64,000 nt of DNA from Chaetorhynchus papuensis (lineage: Eukaryota; Chordata; Aves; Passeriformes; Rhipiduridae). Below the pieces are notes generated by a model that worked only from the letters and a program-made list of their open reading frames with translations, did no database searches and was not told the DNA's origin. Made by a program: the position numbers and the translations under genes. The stretch is taken from contig VWYX01000613.1 of NCBI GenBank assembly GCA_013396525.1, forward strand, positions 1 to 64,000, given 5' to 3'. Below, in pieces: positions 60,929 to 64,000 of the stretch (positions within the stretch are counted from its first letter, which is position 1; each line of letters begins with the position of its first letter).

Positions 60929-63900
60929 GCCTGTGGCTGCGCAGCCACGGCCGTGTCTGTCCCAGGGCTGTTCACAGCCCGGATCCTTCCCTTGCTGCTC
61001 CCTACGGTTCTCCAGCAAGGAGCGTTCCAGGAGCACAGCACATCCCTCAACTGTGGGATCAAGTGACACAATGTAGGGGTTGGCAACAGCGTAGGAATTT
61101 TTTTGTTGCCTCTAGCCAGCTAACATCAGTAACATCAGCTTCCTGCTGCAGTGCTCCCGTGCCGGGACGGGGAATGTGGGGTGGTCTGTGTGTGTGCGAG
61201 CAGGGAAGCGGGGCTGGAGCAGAGCTGCAGCCCTGGACCAGGCTCTGCTGCTCATCCACCCTGGCCAGAAAAGCCTCTCCCTCAGCTCACTCTTGCTGTG
61301 GACGTTGCTTTTTCTGCCAGTGGGTCTGATGAGGTAAAACTTGGTGCCACTGACCTGATGAATTCCTCGTGCAGGTGCACCCAGAGCGAGGTCTGCTCTT
61401 CCAGGCAGTTTCCTGCTCAGATGGGCTTCCCGGGATGATGGGGCTCCCACGGCAGGTGCTTCCCACCTCACTCTGTTACTCAGCCCTGCCTTGCCCAGGC
61501 TGCTCCATGGGGTGGAGGCTGATGGAAACCCTTCACCTTGGCTTGCTGGGCCTGAGCAGTCACCTGTGTGGTGGGTTCAGCTTGGGTTGGGGCCCTGGAG
61601 AGCTTTGGGGCTTATTGGGACATTCTAATATGTCCCTTTTCCTTCTACCCTGTCACACTTCTTCTGTGTCCTTTGAACCTCTCATCTGTTTAAACTAGAG
61701 GGGTTTAAACTCTTTTTTCCTGCCCTGCCCCGGGAATTCCTCCCATCCTTCTTGTTGGAATCATGCTCCTTGTAATATCTGTAATATCCTGGGAAATCTG
61801 GCCAGAGAGAGGTGCCCAGGCACAGCAGTGTGTTGGGCAGGTGATCCAAACGGATCTGTATTCCCCACCCTCCCTCCCGTGCCATCCAGACTGGACAGCC
61901 CATGGTCAAGCTGTGTCCACAAGCAAACACCTCCCATTACCTTTGGTCTGGAGCCGATGTTCAGGGTGGGCAGCTGGGGGTCTTTAAGGGGATATCAGTG
62001 CTGAGCACCACTTACTTAAAGTTGGCTCAACTGCTGGAGCCTCCTGGCCCTTACTGGGGGTGGGTGGGACAGGAGGCTGTGAAGAAGGTCCAGCAGAGAA
62101 GGAGGGATGCTGTAGAGGAGCCACTCACAGCAGTGGCATTTTGGGAAGCTGACAGGTACACGTTGCAGGCTGAAAGCACACCCAGCAGAGGGGACGCTGG
62201 CCTTACCTGTGCAGGCAGCTCCTCGCCCGCTGTCGCTGGCAGGGCGGTGGCTGCTCTGGCTGCCGTGTTCCCATCAGGGGCTTTGGCATTTTTCCTCCCC
62301 CACAGAGGGGAGGCAGGGCTGCAGGGGTGCATTTGTCACCTGAAGAGGCCCCGGGCTTTGGCTGAACTTTGTGTTCCAGCAATAAAACCATGCTAGGAAA
62401 TGTGTGCTGTAACAAAGCCCATGGATATAATACATCCGTATCATACTGTACCTTTCATCTTGAAGGATTCCCAAGGAGCTTTACAAACTCGGTGTGCTGC
62501 AGCCTGCCAGGGTGACTGAATGTTATCAGGAGCAGCGGCAGTCTAATCTCGGTGGTAGCGTTCCCCCCCTTGCAGGGGGAACTTTATGAAGTCTGGTCTC
62601 AGAGTAGCGCTGCGATGGTGTTTTCCTGTAAGCCCGAGTTTCTCAGGAGAAACAGGCAAACCGTGTAGCTGTTTGTTATGCAAAACCACCAAAGAAATAT
62701 TTTTCCTGGGGCAGTAGGAGTGGGTGGGAATTACTTTCACACAGCTTCAACAGCTTTGCATCTTGACAGAAGAGGCATTCGCGGGGGAATGTGCCCTCTG
62801 TGCAGCCCCAGAGAGGGGATGATAAAGTTTAAACGCTTGAGGAATTGCTTCTGGGCATTAGCAGGGTGGTAGAGTTCGGCTGGCGGGACAGTTCTTGGGA
62901 GGGAGACTCTAAATGCCTGCCTGAAATACTTGGTGTGTGAGTCTTGTCACCTGATGTCCCCTTGTGTCTCTCCAGTCAGTCCCCGAGCCAGCTGATGGCT
63001 CAGGTCCACATCCTGCAGCTTTTGGTAACATCTGGGCAGTCTCTGTCTGTGGGGTGGGAGCAGGGAAGGGTGATGCCTCCATCACCCTTGCTGGTCTCCA
63101 CCTCCAGCTGGGTGTACTGTCACTGCTCTTGACTTACCTGGAGCTGTGGGAGGCATCTGAAGGTGCTGTCGGTGGTGATAGAGCCTGAAAATCCAAACTG
63201 AACGCGGGATCAGGGGCACCAAGCGAAGCTGTTGTCAGAGGCATATGCTTGAAGCACGGCGGGTAGCTGGAATCTATTTTGGTTTGGAGTGGTACACATT
63301 TAGCCTGTTTTGTTTAGCAGTTTGTTTATGGGATGTATTTTCCCATTCTGTGTAGCTCCCCAAATGTGTGCTATAAACAAACTGTAAAATCAAAAGCAGC
63401 CTGTACGTGTTCCCATCAAACGCATCGCACGAGAGGCAGGGTGCGTGGTGCCTGCCAGCCTCGGGTCCCCGCTTCACCAGGAGACAGCACAGCAGTGAGG
63501 GAGGTTATTCTGTCAGGTTCGAGTATGGGAATTGCTGTGGGCACTGCTGGGATGAAGCAGGGATATCTCAGAAGCACACCAGCCCTTTTCCATTTGCTCT
63601 TGCTCCAAACCTTCCCAAGCTCATCCCCAAGGAGTGCAGGTGTTGCCTCCTGCTGCTCCTTCAGCTTTGCTTCCTTGAGCCCCCCACTGAGGTGGTTCCT
63701 CAGGCCACCAGGAATGGGATGTGCTGTTGCCAGCATCATTCCCAGATCCTGGAGGTTAAGAACCTTCAAAATTGGAATTTCAAACAGGCATTAGAGGTTT
63801 GTGGCTGTTGTTACTGTAGCCATTGCAGTCAAATGCCTTGTACTGGATCAACAACCGTGTGTTTCTTGCTTTAATTTTCCCGAGCGTGATCAGAAGGGCT

Positions 63901-64000
63901 GGAAGGGCTTTAATCAAACAGCCACAGCCTCGCTTTTTAACGCAATTCCCGAAGCCGGAGCTGCTCGAAGACACCAACTCCACTGCGTTGCTTTCCATCT
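60929..64000. other. ASTN2: Intron sequence, nothing specific
   Basis: No exon, RNA gene or CR1 copy was recognised. A short segment at about 62,450-62,490 ('cctttcatcttgaaggattc', then 'aggagctttacaaac') resembles a motif found in old, widely dispersed amniote repeats. It is too short to assign. Confidence 0.5.

Larger units (their letters stand above)
52558..64000 (+). other. ASTN2: ASTN2 intron 1 (5' part)
   Basis: Starts with GTAGGC after the exon 1 codon split. In mammals ASTN2 intron 1 is large, so extension past the window edge is expected. No acceptor plus exon matching the next ASTN2 segment (beginning EMSGTA in the family) was found. Within it are three short tandem arrays, a 131-bp duplication and two CR1 fragments. 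The open frames seen on either strand (up to 365 codons, across the 15-bp array) are not genes. I saw nothing else in 53.0-55.3, 57.4-60.6 or 61.0-64.0 kb beyond what is listed. Confidence 0.8.

Noticed and set aside
1..64000. CRISPR arrays, operons, tRNA or rRNA genes
   Set aside because: No regularly spaced repeats with unique spacers and no clover-leaf or rRNA sequence was seen. The tandem arrays here are contiguous minisatellites in a vertebrate genome.

Overview
The window is vertebrate genomic DNA, and the evidence points to a bird, probably a songbird. At least eighteen CR1 LINE fragments are present in both orientations. Most have the 3' end typical of avian CR1: a block reading 'ggtgtccctgcccat' or its complement, then 'cccttccaacccaaacc', then an 'attctatga'-like terminus. 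Two solo endogenous-retrovirus LTRs and dispersed minisatellites complete the repeat content. There is no sign of bacterial gene organisation, and almost all the open frames are chance frames in GC-rich DNA.

One protein-coding gene can be supported. The + strand segment from about 52,279 to 52,557 is the 5' coding exon of ASTN2 (astrotactin-2). The start codon falls inside a 50-base run of N at 52,229-52,278. The exon sits in a strong CpG island (about 51,945-52,690) and ends at a GT donor. Everything from 52,558 to the right edge is read as the first part of ASTN2 intron 1.

Layout: 1-51,600 is gene-free upstream DNA. By known amniote gene order it would be the ASTN2-TLR4 intergenic interval, which is inference. 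It contains CR1 fragments, an opposed pair of solo LTRs (5.6 kb and 25.7 kb), several AT-rich non-repeat blocks that look like candidate conserved non-coding elements, two perfect RFX X-box palindromes (12.65 kb and 29.85 kb), an orphan CpG-rich island at about 42.15-42.54 kb, a perfect 29-bp inverted repeat at 25.4 kb and a 57-bp direct repeat pair at 39.6 and 40.9 kb. A CR1 copy abuts the ASTN2 CpG island. Intron 1 holds a 131-bp tandem duplication, a degenerate GC-rich minisatellite and a 19-unit, 15-bp minisatellite.

I found no new protein-based system. The signals most worth a second look are the structural ones: the inverted repeat, the dispersed near-identical repeat, the 15-bp array, the X-boxes and the orphan CpG island. 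No alignment or database search was run. Family assignments rest on remembered consensus features, and conservation claims are inference.
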